From contig JAATGM010000017.1 of the NCBI GenBank assembly GCA_015654675.1, forward strand, positions 124,001 through 188,000: a DNA stretch of 64,000 nucleotides. The letters are read 5' to 3'. Below, piece after piece: positions 1 through 7,535 of this stretch. A model generated the notes under the pieces. It was given only the letters and a program-made list of their open reading frames with translations, was not told where the DNA came from and searched no databases. The position numbers and the translations under genes are program-made. This DNA comes from Planctomycetota bacterium (GTDB lineage: Bacteria > Planctomycetota > Phycisphaerae > UBA1845 > UTPLA1). How positions within the stretch are numbered: position 1 is the stretch's first letter; the number at the start of each line of letters is the position of its first letter.

Positions 1-1
1 C

Positions 2-1144
2 GAAAGGGCCGCCGTCCGCGTCCTGTCCTACCAGGATCGCCAGAGCTTCTGGGCCTACTCCGCCATGCCCGGCACCAACTCCTCGCTCCTCGTCATTCTC
101 CCCCACGACGTCGTCGCCTCGCCGGCCATCAACGCCGACCGAAATCTCCGCGTCATCATCGACGCCCAGCGGACCTGGATCGCCATTCTGCTGGCCGGCG
201 TCATCGTCGTGATCGCCGCGCTCGCCCTCTCCGCCTCGCGTTACGTAACGGAACCGATTCGCGAACTCGCGGCCGCCGCCCAGCGCATCGCCTCCGGAGA
301 TCTCGATACGCCCGTTCGCGTCCGCTCGCGCGACGAACTCGGACAGCTCAGCCGCACCATGAACGCCATGCTGCCCCAGCTTCGCGATCGCCTCCGCATG
401 CGCGAAGGCCTCGCCATCGCCCAGGCCGTTCAGAAGAGTCTGCTCCCCGACGCACCGCCGACCGTTCCCGGCTGGGATATCGCCGGACTCAGTCAGTTTT
501 GCGACGAAACCGGCGGCGACTATTACGATTTCCTCGATCTCTCGGCCGACGCACCCGGTCGCTTCGGCGTCGCCGTCGGCGACGTCACCGGCCACGGCAT
601 CGGCGCCGCCCTCATGATGGCCACCGTCCGCGCGCTGCTCCGCGCCGAGGCCCACGGCGCGACCTCGCTCGGCGAAGTCCTGGCGCGCGCCAATGTGGAG
701 CTTCAGGACACCTCAGCCCGCACCATGCAGATCATGACCGTCGGCTGCCTTGTCTTTGACGCCGCCACCCGCAGCGTCCGCTGGTCTTCCGCCGGCCACG
801 ACCCCGCCCTGCTGTTTGACCCCGCATCGCGCGCGTTCAGCGAGCTAGCCAGCACCGGCGTCCCGCTCGGCGTTGACCCCGGCTGGAAATACGAAGAGTC
901 CGGCCCCGAAGAGATCCGGCCCGGCCAGATCGTCGTAATCGGCACCGATGGTATCTGGGAAGCCCGCAACCCGGCCGGCGAGTTCTTCGGCAAGGACCGG
1001 TTGAAGGAAACCGTCGCGACCGCCACCGGCCAAACAGCCGCCGAGATCTGCAAGGCCGTGACTGAAGCCGTGGCGGCGTTTCGCGGATCGCGTACGCAGG
1101 ACGACGATATCACCATTGTGGTCGTCCGAGCCGCGTTTGCTTAG
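2..1144 (+). CDS. SpoIIE/RsbU-type PP2C phosphatase with HAMP domain (5' end missing)
   Basis: The reading frame is open to the left edge of the window, so the N-terminus is missing; what remains before the membrane segment looks like the end of an extracytoplasmic sensor domain. A hydrophobic helix (IAILLAGVIVVIAALAL) is followed by a HAMP linker (VTEPIRELAAAAQRIASGDL) and a PPM/SpoIIE phosphatase domain. Metal-binding aspartates are visible in GGDYYDF, VGDVTGHG, GTDGIWEA and QDDDITIVVV. Enzymes of this build dephosphorylate anti-sigma-factor antagonists in partner-switching pathways, so a membrane-bound stress or signal sensor is likely. No partner STAS or anti-sigma gene lies in the visible part. 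A 12-base palindrome (1152-1163) follows the stop codon. Confidence 0.88.
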   Translation, partial: ERAAVRVLSYQDRQSFWAYSAMPGTNSSLLVILPHDVVASPAINADRNLRVIIDAQRTWIAILLAGVIVVIAALALSASRYVTEPIRELAAAAQRIASGDLDTPVRVRSRDELGQLSRTMNAMLPQLRDRLRMREGLAIAQAVQKSLLPDAPPTVPGWDIAGLSQFCDETGGDYYDFLDLSADAPGRFGVAVGDVTGHGIGAALMMATVRALLRAEAHGATSLGEVLARANVELQDTSARTMQIMTVGCLVFDAATRSVRWSSAGHDPALLFDPASRAFSELASTGVPLGVDPGWKYEESGPEEIRPGQIVVIGTDGIWEARNPAGEFFGKDRLKETVATATGQTAAEICKAVTEAVAAFRGSRTQDDDITIVVVRAAFA

Positions 1145-1284
1145 CCCGCAAGGCCGATCGGCCAAAATTGCCCCAGATTTGCCGTTCGGCCAATCGATAC
1201 ACTTAGTCTGGAAATCGTGCTTTCCGGCGGATATACCGCGCCGTAGTGTGGTCCGCTGGCGAGTTTGTCTTAAGGAGTTTCTGT

Positions 1285-1965
1285 ATGCGTCGTATCGTCC
1301 TCGCAATGTGTTTCGCAGGCCTCCTTGCCGGTTGCGAAGCACCCAAGACCGGCATGATGGACATGAGTCCGCCCAAGCCCGGTCCCGAAGTGGCCAAGCT
1401 CAATCGCTTCGTCGGAACCTGGGCCGGAACGGCCGAGATCGTGAAGCCCTCCCGCGAAGAAATGATGAAGATGATGCCCAAGGGCACGCCCATGCCGCCG
1501 CAACAGATGCAGGGCGGCGGGACCTATTCCTGGATGCCCGGCGGCCTCGTCCTGAAAATGGACGGATGGCACGAGATGGCCCCCGGCCAGCGAATGACCA
1601 TGGTTGAATACATGGGTTGGGATCCGCGCGAGCACGAATACTGGTCGGGCTACATCGGCGACACCGGCGAGCGCGGCCGCAGCGAGATCAAGATGGATGG
1701 CAACACCATGCACGTCGAGGCCAAGGGTTGCGACGCCAAAGGCAATCACGTGAGCGGCAAGGGCACCATGACCTGGGTCGACGACAACACGATCAACTGG
1801 ACCTGGACCGAATGCGGCGCGATGGGCGAAATGCAAATGAAGGGCACCAGCCGCCGCGTCGGCGCAACGCCACCGGCCCAGTCGATGCAACCAATGAACC
1901 AGATGGCGCCCTCAGCCGCGCCGTCCGGAAACGCCCCGCAGGAAGTCCAAGTCTCCCCCGGCTGA
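1285..1965 (+). CDS. DUF1579-like lipoprotein
   Basis: The ATG at 1285 is chosen because an AAGGAG motif sits 7 bases upstream (1272-1277) and the product then begins with a lipoprotein signal, MRRIVLAMCFAGLLAGC, with a good lipobox (LAGC) placing the lipid Cys at residue 17. The mature part has the pattern of DUF1579 proteins: an early VGTWAG motif, a central MVEYMGWDPREHEYW stretch and a late beta-rich W-containing region. The family has no established biochemical role. The sequence is rich in Met and Gly, with a Met/Gln/Pro-rich tail. It is a single-gene unit ending in a clear terminator. Assignment to DUF1579 is by pattern only. Confidence 0.75.
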   Translation: MRRIVLAMCFAGLLAGCEAPKTGMMDMSPPKPGPEVAKLNRFVGTWAGTAEIVKPSREEMMKMMPKGTPMPPQQMQGGGTYSWMPGGLVLKMDGWHEMAPGQRMTMVEYMGWDPREHEYWSGYIGDTGERGRSEIKMDGNTMHVEAKGCDAKGNHVSGKGTMTWVDDNTINWTWTECGAMGEMQMKGTSRRVGATPPAQSMQPMNQMAPSAAPSGNAPQEVQVSPG

Positions 1966-1993
1966 TCTCAACTTAGCGATTTTAGGTAACCCA

Positions 1994-2030
1994 ACGCCCG
2001 GGCCACTTGGTCCGGGCGTATTGCATTTTT
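1994..2030 (+). terminator. Rho-independent terminator of the DUF1579-like lipoprotein gene
   Basis: The arm ACGCCCGGGCC (1994-2004) pairs with GGTCCGGGCGT (2009-2019) around a 4-base loop, with one G-U pair, and is followed by ATTGCATTTTT. The T-run is on the plus-strand side, so it ends plus-strand transcription and separates this gene from the converging hutU. Confidence 0.85.
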
Positions 2031-2038
2031 GGATTGCA

Positions 2039-3715
2039 CTAGCGCGGAATCTTGGCCCCACGCTCCCCCGCCACCTGCTTCGCCTTCTCGTAGCCAGCGT
2101 CCACGTGCCGAAACAGCCCGAACGCCGGATCACTCGTCAACACGCGCTCCAGCCGCCGCGCCGCCTCAGGCGTGCCATCGGCGACAATCACCATACCCGC
2201 ATGCAGCGAATAGCCGATGCCCACGCCGCCGCCGTGGTGGTAGCTCACCCAGCTCGCCCCGCATGCCGTGTTCGCCAGTGCATTCAGGATCGGCCAGTCG
2301 GCGATCGCGTCCGACCCATCCAGCATGCCCTCGGTCTCGCGATTCGGCGACGCTACCGAGCCGCAATCGAGATGATCGCGCCCGATCACGATCGGCGCCT
2401 TCACCTTCCCCGTCCGCACCAACTCATTGAAGGCAAGACCGGCCTTCGCGCGCTCGCCATAACCCAGCCAGCAAATCCGCGCCGGCAATCCCTGGAACGC
2501 CACGCGCTCGCCGGCGAGTTTGATCCATCGCGCCAAGTGCGCCTTCTCAGGAAACAACTCCAGAATCGTCCGGTCCGTCACGGCGATATCCGCCGGATCG
2601 CCCGAGAGCGCCACCCACCGAAACGGCCCGCTTCCCTCGCAGAATAACGGCCGGATGAACTCGGGCACGAAGCCCGGGATATCAAACGCATTCTTGACGC
2701 CCGCCTCTTGCGCCCGCGCCCGAATGTTATTTCCGTAGTCGAACGTGACCGCCCCCGCCTTCTTCAAATCCAGCATCGCCTGCACATGCCGCGCCATCGA
2801 CTCAAACGCCAGCTTGGTGTATCGCTCCGGGTCGCTCATTCGCAGTTGCAACGCCGCGTCATACGAAATCTGGTGCGGAACGTAGCCATTGAGCGGGTCG
2901 TGCGCGCTCGTCTGGTCGGTGACGATGTCGGGCGCGATCTTGCGCTTGACCAGCTCCGGCAAGACATCGGCCGCGTTTCCAAGCAGCCCGACCGATAGCC
3001 CGCGCCGCGCCTTGCGCGCTTCATCGAGCCAGCGCAGCGCCTCATCCAGCGATTCGCTCGCCTTATCGAGATACTTCGTCTCCAGCCGCCGCTCGATCCG
3101 CCGCCGATCGACCTCAACGCACAGGCAGGCCGCGTTGTTCATCGTCGCCGCCAGCGGCTGCGCCCCGCCCATGCCGCCCAGCCCGCCCGTCACGATCAGC
3201 CGTCCGGCCAGGTCGCCGCCAAAGTGCTTGTCGCCCGCCGCCGCAAACGTCTCGTAAGTCCCCTGCAGAATCCCCTGCGTCCCGATGTAGATCCAGCTGC
3301 CGGCCGTCATCTGGCCGTACATCGTCAGCCCCAGCGCCTCCAGCCGGCTGAACTCGTCAAAGGTCGCCCACTTGGGAACGAGATTCGAGTTCGCAATCAG
3401 CACGCGTGGCGCATCGGCATGCGTCCGCAACACCCCCACTGCCCTACCAGACTGCACCAGCAGAGTCTCGTCGTTCCCGAGCTCGCGAAGTGCCCGCACG
3501 ATCCGATCAAAATCGGGCCACGATCGCGCCGCCTTCCCGCGCCCGCCATAGACAATTAGCTCGTCGGGCTTCTCGGCCACATCCGGGTCGAGGTTGTTGT
3601 GCAGCATCCGCAATGCCGCTTCCTGCAACCAACCCTTGCACGAAAGTTGCAGCCCACGCGGAGCGTGAACCACCCGCGCCCCCGCCGATTTCAAAACCGG
3701 TTCAGTAATAGCCAT
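2039..3715 (-). CDS. hutU: Urocanate hydratase (urocanase)
   Basis: The protein is 558 residues, the normal length. It converts urocanate to 4-imidazolone-5-propionate, the second step of histidine breakdown, with tightly bound NAD+ used as an electrophile. Visible signatures are the glycine-rich [10 protein letters not shown] (177-186), the family motif [10 protein letters not shown] whose Cys415 is the family's active-site cysteine, and the C-terminal [18 protein letters not shown] and [13 protein letters not shown] blocks. No hutH, hutI or hutG lies nearby, so the rest of the pathway must be elsewhere. It lies 66 bases downstream of the SelW-like selenoprotein gene on the same strand, with a hairpin between them. 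Confidence 0.97.
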   Translation of the reverse strand: MAITEPVLKSAGARVVHAPRGLQLSCKGWLQEAALRMLHNNLDPDVAEKPDELIVYGGRGKAARSWPDFDRIVRALRELGNDETLLVQSGRAVGVLRTHADAPRVLIANSNLVPKWATFDEFSRLEALGLTMYGQMTAGSWIYIGTQGILQGTYETFAAAGDKHFGGDLAGRLIVTGGLGGMGGAQPLAATMNNAACLCVEVDRRRIERRLETKYLDKASESLDEALRWLDEARKARRGLSVGLLGNAADVLPELVKRKIAPDIVTDQTSAHDPLNGYVPHQISYDAALQLRMSDPERYTKLAFESMARHVQAMLDLKKAGAVTFDYGNNIRARAQEAGVKNAFDIPGFVPEFIRPLFCEGSGPFRWVALSGDPADIAVTDRTILELFPEKAHLARWIKLAGERVAFQGLPARICWLGYGERAKAGLAFNELVRTGKVKAPIVIGRDHLDCGSVASPNRETEGMLDGSDAIADWPILNALANTACGASWVSYHHGGGVGIGYSLHAGMVIVADGTPEAARRLERVLTSDPAFGLFRHVDAGYEKAKQVAGERGAKIPR

Positions 3716-3753
3716 GAATCTCCGCCGGTCGCCGAGCGTTGTTGAGTCGGTCC

Positions 3754-3775
3754 CCGAGCCCGTCGAAGGGCCCGG
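3754..3775 (-). terminator. Hairpin between the selenoprotein gene and hutU
   Basis: On the minus strand CCGGGCCC and GGGCTCGG form an 8-bp stem (one G-U pair) around a 6-base loop, starting 6 bases after the stop codon of the upstream gene. There is no T-run, so it could be a processing or weak termination site rather than a strong terminator. Confidence 0.35.
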
Positions 3776-3781
3776 TTCTCG

Positions 3782-4018
3782 TTACGAATTGATAATCTTC
3801 TTCTCAATGATCCCGACGATCTCGCGATACTGCGGAAACCGCCCGGACTCGTGCTTGCTGTAGATCTTCGTTCCATCGACGACGACGTCAAAAATCCCGC
3901 CACCGCCCTTGATCAGCTCCACCTGCACCTTGTCCTTGCCAAAGTGCTCCACCAATTCGGCCGCCAGACCGGTGGCCTGAGGGGTGTAGTTTCACTGTAC
4001 GCAGTAGGTGATCTGCAC
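3782..4018 (-). CDS. SelW-like Rdx family selenoprotein (CVQU redox motif, in-frame UGA)
   Basis: Reading the TGA at 3992-3994 as selenocysteine gives a 78-residue Rdx (SelT/SelW/SelH) protein: MQITYCVQU near the N-terminus, then a helix (GLAAELVEHFG), a beta region ending GGGGIFDVVVDGTKIYSKHESGRFPQ, and a last helix ending IINS before TAA. The C-x-x-U pair replaces the usual C-x-x-C and the remaining fold pattern (GxFEV..DGxxI..K...G.FP) is intact beyond the UGA, which argues against a pseudogene. The family are small thioredoxin-fold redox proteins of uncertain substrate. A SECIS-like hairpin follows the UGA. The start is uncertain: GTG 4018 is the only in-frame start after an upstream stop, while an ATG at 4025 with a good GGAG site is one base out of frame. 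No sel genes are in the window. Confidence 0.8.
3959..3977 (-). promoter_or_regulatory. Candidate bacterial SECIS element
   Basis: Starting 15 bases after the UGA, GGCC pairs with GGCC, then an A.C mismatch, then CC pairs with GG, closing a GGUCU loop. Length, position and the GGUCU apex resemble the classic E. coli fdhF element that binds SelB. It lies inside the coding sequence, as expected for bacteria. The fold was drawn by eye. Confidence 0.6.
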
Positions 4019-4204
4019 CTTCATTGCACTCTCCATTTATTCGCGTTCTGCACGGCCGACCCTGACCGCCGCTCGTTCTGATCGTAGCGAACGCCCGCAG
4101 GCGTCGCAACGCGGGCCGCACTGGAGCGGCGGGCCGATCGACCCGATAATACTCGCGGGCCGCACCGCGCGGATTTCACCGCCGTCGCCCATCGGAGCGC
4201 ATGC

Positions 4205-5521
4205 ATGAAACTCGCGGTAGTAGGCACCGGCTACGTCGGCCTCGTCACCGGAGTCTGTCTCGCCGACACCGGCAACGACGTCCATTGCGTCGACATCGAC
4301 CGCGCCAAGCTCGAAAAGCTCAAGCGCGGCGAATCCACCATCTTCGAGCCCGGCCTCGCCGACCTGCTCGCCTACAACCTCGCCGCCAAGCGGCTCACCT
4401 TCACCGACGACATCGCCGCCGCTGTTCGACACGCCGATGTCATCTTCGTCGCCGTCGGCACGCCGCCGAGCGACGACGGATCGGCCGATCTCTCCCAAGT
4501 CGAAGCCACCTGCCGCGCCATCGCCCAGCACGCCCCCGGCCCACGCATCGTCGTCACCAAATCCACCGTTCCCGTCGGCACCGGCGCCTGGGCCGAGAAG
4601 CTCATGGCCGGCCTCTCGAAGCACAAGCTCACCGTCCTCAGCAACCCCGAGTTCCTCAAAGAGGGCTCGGCCGTCGACGACTTCCAGCGACCCGACCGCA
4701 TCGTCATCGGCAGCGAAGACCCGGCCGCGTCCGCCGTCATGAAAGAGCTCTACGAGCCCTTCGTCCGAAACAAGCGGCCCATTCTCATCGTCCGCCGCGC
4801 CGCGTCGGAAATGATCAAGTACGCCGCCAACTGCTACCTCGCCACGCGCATCAGCTTCATCAACCAGATGGCCGAGCTGTGTGGCCGCACCAGCGTCGAT
4901 ATCGACGAGGTCCGCGTCGGCATCGGCTACGACGAGCGCATCGGCTTCCAGTTCCTCTACCCCGGCATCGGCTACGGCGGAAGCTGCTTCCCCAAGGACA
5001 TTCCGGCGATGATTGCCGTCGGCCGCGAGGCGGGCGTCGAGATGTCCATCCTCGACGCGGTGCACAAACTCAACCAGCGCCTGCCCACCATCCTTCTCGA
5101 AGACGCGAAGAGCTACTTCAAGGGCTCGCTCTCGGGCCGCACGTTCGCCGTCTGGGGCGTCGCCTTCAAGCCGCGCACCGACGACATCCGCGAAGCCCCC
5201 GCCATCAAAATCATTGACGGACTGCTCGCGGCCGGCGCGACAGTCCGCGTCCACGACCCTAAGGCCCTGCCCCACGCCCGCGCGAAATACGGCAGCCGCA
5301 TCCAATGCCTCGACGACGGCTACGCCGCCCTCGATCGCGCCGACGGACTCTTCATCTGCACCGAGTGGAACGAATTCCGCTCCCCCGACTTCGCGAGAAT
5401 CCGATCGTCGCTCAAGCAGCCCGTCATCTTCGACGGCCGCAACGTCTTCTCCGGCGAACTGATGCGCCGCCACAACTTCGACTATTACTCCATCGGCCGC
5501 CCCCCCATCCTCCGCGCCTGA
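4205..5521 (+). CDS. ugd: UDP-glucose 6-dehydrogenase
   Basis: The protein is 438 residues. It oxidises UDP-glucose to UDP-glucuronate in two NAD+-dependent steps, feeding extracellular polysaccharide or lipid sugar synthesis in the cytoplasm. Visible features are the N-terminal Rossmann motif GTGYVG (7-12), the SNPEFLKEGSAVDDF block (146-160), the central helix with Lys205, and the catalytic cysteine C261 in GYGGSCFPKD, followed by the C-terminal UDP-binding domain (WGVAFKPRTDDIREAPA). The ATG at 4205 is preferred over the one at 4201 because it starts MKLAVVGTGYVG directly. It is divergent from the selenoprotein gene. No linked glycan cluster is visible here. Confidence 0.96.
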   Translation: MKLAVVGTGYVGLVTGVCLADTGNDVHCVDIDRAKLEKLKRGESTIFEPGLADLLAYNLAAKRLTFTDDIAAAVRHADVIFVAVGTPPSDDGSADLSQVEATCRAIAQHAPGPRIVVTKSTVPVGTGAWAEKLMAGLSKHKLTVLSNPEFLKEGSAVDDFQRPDRIVIGSEDPAASAVMKELYEPFVRNKRPILIVRRAASEMIKYAANCYLATRISFINQMAELCGRTSVDIDEVRVGIGYDERIGFQFLYPGIGYGGSCFPKDIPAMIAVGREAGVEMSILDAVHKLNQRLPTILLEDAKSYFKGSLSGRTFAVWGVAFKPRTDDIREAPAIKIIDGLLAAGATVRVHDPKALPHARAKYGSRIQCLDDGYAALDRADGLFICTEWNEFRSPDFARIRSSLKQPVIFDGRNVFSGELMRRHNFDYYSIGRPPILRA

Positions 5522-5654
5522 CCAAAACCATTGCCGCCGCCGCAAGAGGCGCCCTGACGCTCGCAATGGCGTGGCTTCGCAAAGGGTTTGAGGAGCGAGC
5601 ATAGCGGCGGCACCATTCGACAAAGGCGGTGATTTGCTACGACGCGAGGGACAT

Positions 5655-5867
5655 ATGGAAATTAGAGTCACATTCGACGCCAACGCGGATGCAGGAATGA
5701 TCTATCTCGCGGACATAGATCCGGGTGGCGTGGCCCGGACAGTGGAAGCGGTGCCCGGATCCATCATGTTGGATTTTGATCCTGACGGCCGCCTGATCGG
5801 CATCGAAGTGCTGGATGCGAAGCGGCGATTGCCGAAACAGCTCTTGAATCAAGCCGAGCGAATTTGA
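5655..5867 (+). CDS. DUF2283 family small protein
   Basis: A 70-residue protein starting at the ATG at 5655, which has GAGG five bases upstream. The sequence follows the DUF2283 pattern: MEIRVTFDANADAGMIYL near the start, then VPGSIMLDFDPDGRLIGIEVLDA near the end. The family is small and beta-rich; some members are paired with short toxin-like genes, but no partner gene lies upstream here. Its stop codon is immediately followed, in the same frame, by the remnant of a transposase, so it sits at the edge of a rearranged stretch. Function is unknown. Confidence 0.75.
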   Translation: MEIRVTFDANADAGMIYLADIDPGGVARTVEAVPGSIMLDFDPDGRLIGIEVLDAKRRLPKQLLNQAERI

Positions 5868-5882
5868 ACACTCCGATCGCAT

Positions 5883-6107
5883 CGACGCTCCCGTGATCCC
5901 CGCACCGTTCCAATTGACCTCCCGCGAGATTGTATCTCGAGCGTCAACCGCCCCGAATCCTCGGCCGAGTTCGAGGCCCTGCGACACTTCATCTTCCGCG
6001 AAACACCCAACGGCGCCCCAACTTGGGCGGTGCGCATCGCCAACCGCCTCGGCCCACAATTCACCTTCAATCCGAGAGACCGACCAAGAAAGGATCCTGA
6101 AAAGTAG
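5883..6107 (+). pseudogene. 3' remnant of an IS200/REP-associated tyrosine transposase
   Basis: In this frame the DNA encodes about 74 residues ending KDPEK and TAG, with no start region. The core pattern VNRPESSAEFEALRHFI, then W..RIANRLG, then RPRK near the end is the typical C-terminal tail of REP-associated Y1 transposases (family tails read roughly LEALR...G.P.G...W...TA.RLGL.ST.RPRGRPRK). The catalytic HUH and Tyr part is missing. The remnant abuts the cut end of an oppositely oriented sigma gene, so it is best read as the scar of an old insertion followed by deletion. Identification is by pattern recognition only. Confidence 0.6.
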
Positions 6108-6122
6108 AACGTCTCCGGTAAT

Positions 6123-6410
6123 CCGCTTGTCGCGCTCCAAAGTCCGAATAGCGTCGCGCAGGTTGTTCTCCGCAATCCGTCGGATCCAGTTTCGGAAAGA
6201 CCCGCTTCCCCCGGGGTCGATTGTGTCGGCGTGCAGTAGGACCTCCAGAAATGTGACCTGCAGAATGTCGGCGGCGTCAAACTGGTTATGGTAGCGATCC
6301 CCAATCTGCCGCTCGATCTCGCCGCGAAGATCGAGCCCGACCCGCTCGAACAGCGCAGCCAGGGCCTGCTCGTTGCCACGTGGGGCCGATTCCTGCAACC
6401 GGGTCATCAT
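6123..6410 (-). pseudogene. Truncated ECF sigma factor (region 2 only)
   Basis: The first 96 residues from the ATG at 6410 read as region 2 of a planctomycete-type ECF sigma factor: FERVGLDLRGEIERQIG, then FDAADILQVTFLEVLLH, then GSFRNWIRRIAENNLRDAIR and LERDKR. Region 4, needed to bind the -35 element, should follow, but none of the three frames beyond about 6123 contains it; the frame simply runs on through the transposase remnant and the DUF2283 gene. The gene has therefore lost its 3' half. It could still make a short protein, but it should not work as a sigma factor. Confidence 0.72.
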
Positions 6411-6431
6411 CTCTGAATATCAGAGCTTGAA

Positions 6432-6947
6432 ATGCCTGAGGTGCCGGCCGAACACTGCCTGACGCGAGAGCGGGTTGACCCGCTCGTTCTGAACTACGCC
6501 GGGAGTCTCGCGCGGCCGGCGTGGCTCCCGAACGGCCGGGTGACGGTGGTCGCGATCGTCGGCCTCGTCGTCGTCGCATGTGGGATGCTGGTGGTGGCGG
6601 CCATTGTACGCCATACGCCGTCTCCGCGGCCGCTGCTGGCCAGCACGGGGCCGTCGCGCGTTCCTGTTATCGCAAAGCAAATCCATGCATTCCGCTATGA
6701 CATGGGCCGACTGCCGACCGATCTCGAAGAACTTTTCACGTCGCCGCGCGGCGCCGAGGCTGCTCGCCGTTGGATGGGCCCCTACCTCGAAAGCCGGGAA
6801 GCGCTGATCGCCCCCGACGACTCTCGCGTTCGGTATCACCTCTACCGCAGCACGGATGATGGAGAACTCCATTTCCGCGTGACGGTCGGATCGTCAATCC
6901 GAACTCATCAATTGATCGATGACTGCAAGGGGCGATACGCGCGATGA
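6432..6947 (+). CDS. GspG-like (type II secretion pseudopilin-like) membrane protein
   Basis: A 171-residue protein with a hydrophilic N-terminus of about 35 residues, one transmembrane helix (VTVVAIVGLVVVACGMLVVAAIV) and a C-terminal domain resembling the globular part of the major pseudopilin GspG: QIHAFRYDMGRLPTDLEEL, then RWMGPYLES, then YHLYRS. It lacks the normal prepilin leader (K/R-G-F-T-x-x-E), so it is unlikely to be processed and assembled like a true pseudopilin; an anchored relative is more likely. It is divergent from the sigma-factor fragment (21-base gap). Start codon and function are uncertain. Confidence 0.6.
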   Translation: MPEVPAEHCLTRERVDPLVLNYAGSLARPAWLPNGRVTVVAIVGLVVVACGMLVVAAIVRHTPSPRPLLASTGPSRVPVIAKQIHAFRYDMGRLPTDLEELFTSPRGAEAARRWMGPYLESREALIAPDDSRVRYHLYRSTDDGELHFRVTVGSSIRTHQLIDDCKGRYAR

Positions 6948-7032
6948 TCACCCCGTCTTCGGAAATCGCCTGCGATTGTCGAACGCATACTCGGCCAGAC
7001 AATAGTGCATAGAAGCTCCCCCCCACCCCCGC

Positions 7033-7038
7033 TATACT
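7033..7038 (+). promoter_or_regulatory. Candidate -10 element for ssrA
   Basis: TATACT lies 30 bases before the mature 5' end of tmRNA. Seventeen bases upstream is only a weak -35 (TAGAAG, 7010-7015). A GACGGG/CCCGTC hairpin lies in the leader that RNase P would remove. Confidence 0.4.
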
Positions 7039-7068
7039 CCAGCCCGACGGGTCTTCCAGCCCGTCCCC

Positions 7069-7415
7069 GGGGGCGAAATGGTTTCGACCGGGCAAGTTGA
7101 CGGAGATGTGGCGTGCCGAGGTTGTCAGGAGGCCTCGTTAAACCCCTGGCAAATTGCTAAGTGGCAACACTTACGCCCTTGCTGCCTAACTAGCGCAGCA
7201 CGTCGAACCGCCAACGCCTGCTAGGTGGTAAGACGCAATTAGCAGGCTGGTTTCCAAGCGCCGCCCGGCCGCAAGGGAACGAGAAAACAGCTGGGCTGGT
7301 CCCGCCAGGAGCTTGTCGACCGGCGCCCGGCGGGATGACGACAAACGATCGACTATGCACGTAGAGGCCTCTCCTGAAATGCCTTGGGACGCGGGTTCGA
7401 TTCCCGCCGCCTCCA
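7069..7415 (+). ncRNA. ssrA: Transfer-messenger RNA (tmRNA)
   Basis: The 5' end GGGGGCGAAATGGTTTCGAC and the 3' end GCGGGTTCGATTCCCGC plus CGCCTCC-A are the standard tRNA-like ends; GGGGGCG pairs with CGCCTCC with one G-U pair. The CCA tail is not encoded. The tag reading frame ends GGC AAC ACT TAC GCC CTT GCT GCC TAA (7163-7189), giving a proteolysis tag ending NTYALAA; the resume codon is probably the GGC at 7163. tmRNA with SmpB frees ribosomes stalled on broken messages and tags the product for proteases. smpB is not in the window. The gene stands alone between unrelated genes. Confidence 0.95.
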
Positions 7416-7429
7416 TTCTCGAACACCGC

Positions 7430-7459
7430 GCGGCCGCAACAGCCGTCATTATCGGCCGC
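7430..7459 (+). terminator. Hairpin downstream of ssrA
   Basis: GCGGCCG (7430-7436) pairs exactly with CGGCCGC (7453-7459), 14 bases after the tmRNA 3' end. No T-run follows, so this is a weak candidate terminator. Confidence 0.3.
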
Positions 7460-7535
7460 CATTGACTCGCCACGTCCGAATTCGTACGCTTCCAGAAGTC
7501 CTCGCCAGTTTCCCCCTCCTCGCGGAGTCTCAAGA

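Noticed and set aside
2039-3715. A histidine utilisation operon around hutU
   Set aside because: No hutH, hutI, hutG or hutF and no regulator is next to hutU in this window.
3888-4025. Short minus-strand protein starting at ATG 4025 over the selenoprotein
   Set aside because: Its ATG has a good ribosome site, but the product is Gly/Arg-rich with no family match, whereas the shifted frame gives a full Rdx protein.
4037-5683. A 548-residue minus-strand open frame opposite ugd
   Set aside because: It is the mirror of a GC-rich coding frame, with Val/Asp/Ala-heavy composition and no domain; ugd on the other strand is unmistakable.
5637-6410. A 257-residue minus-strand reading covering the sigma-factor fragment
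   Set aside because: Only the first 96 residues resemble a sigma factor; the rest has no region 4 and overlaps the DUF2283 gene and the transposase remnant in opposite orientation.
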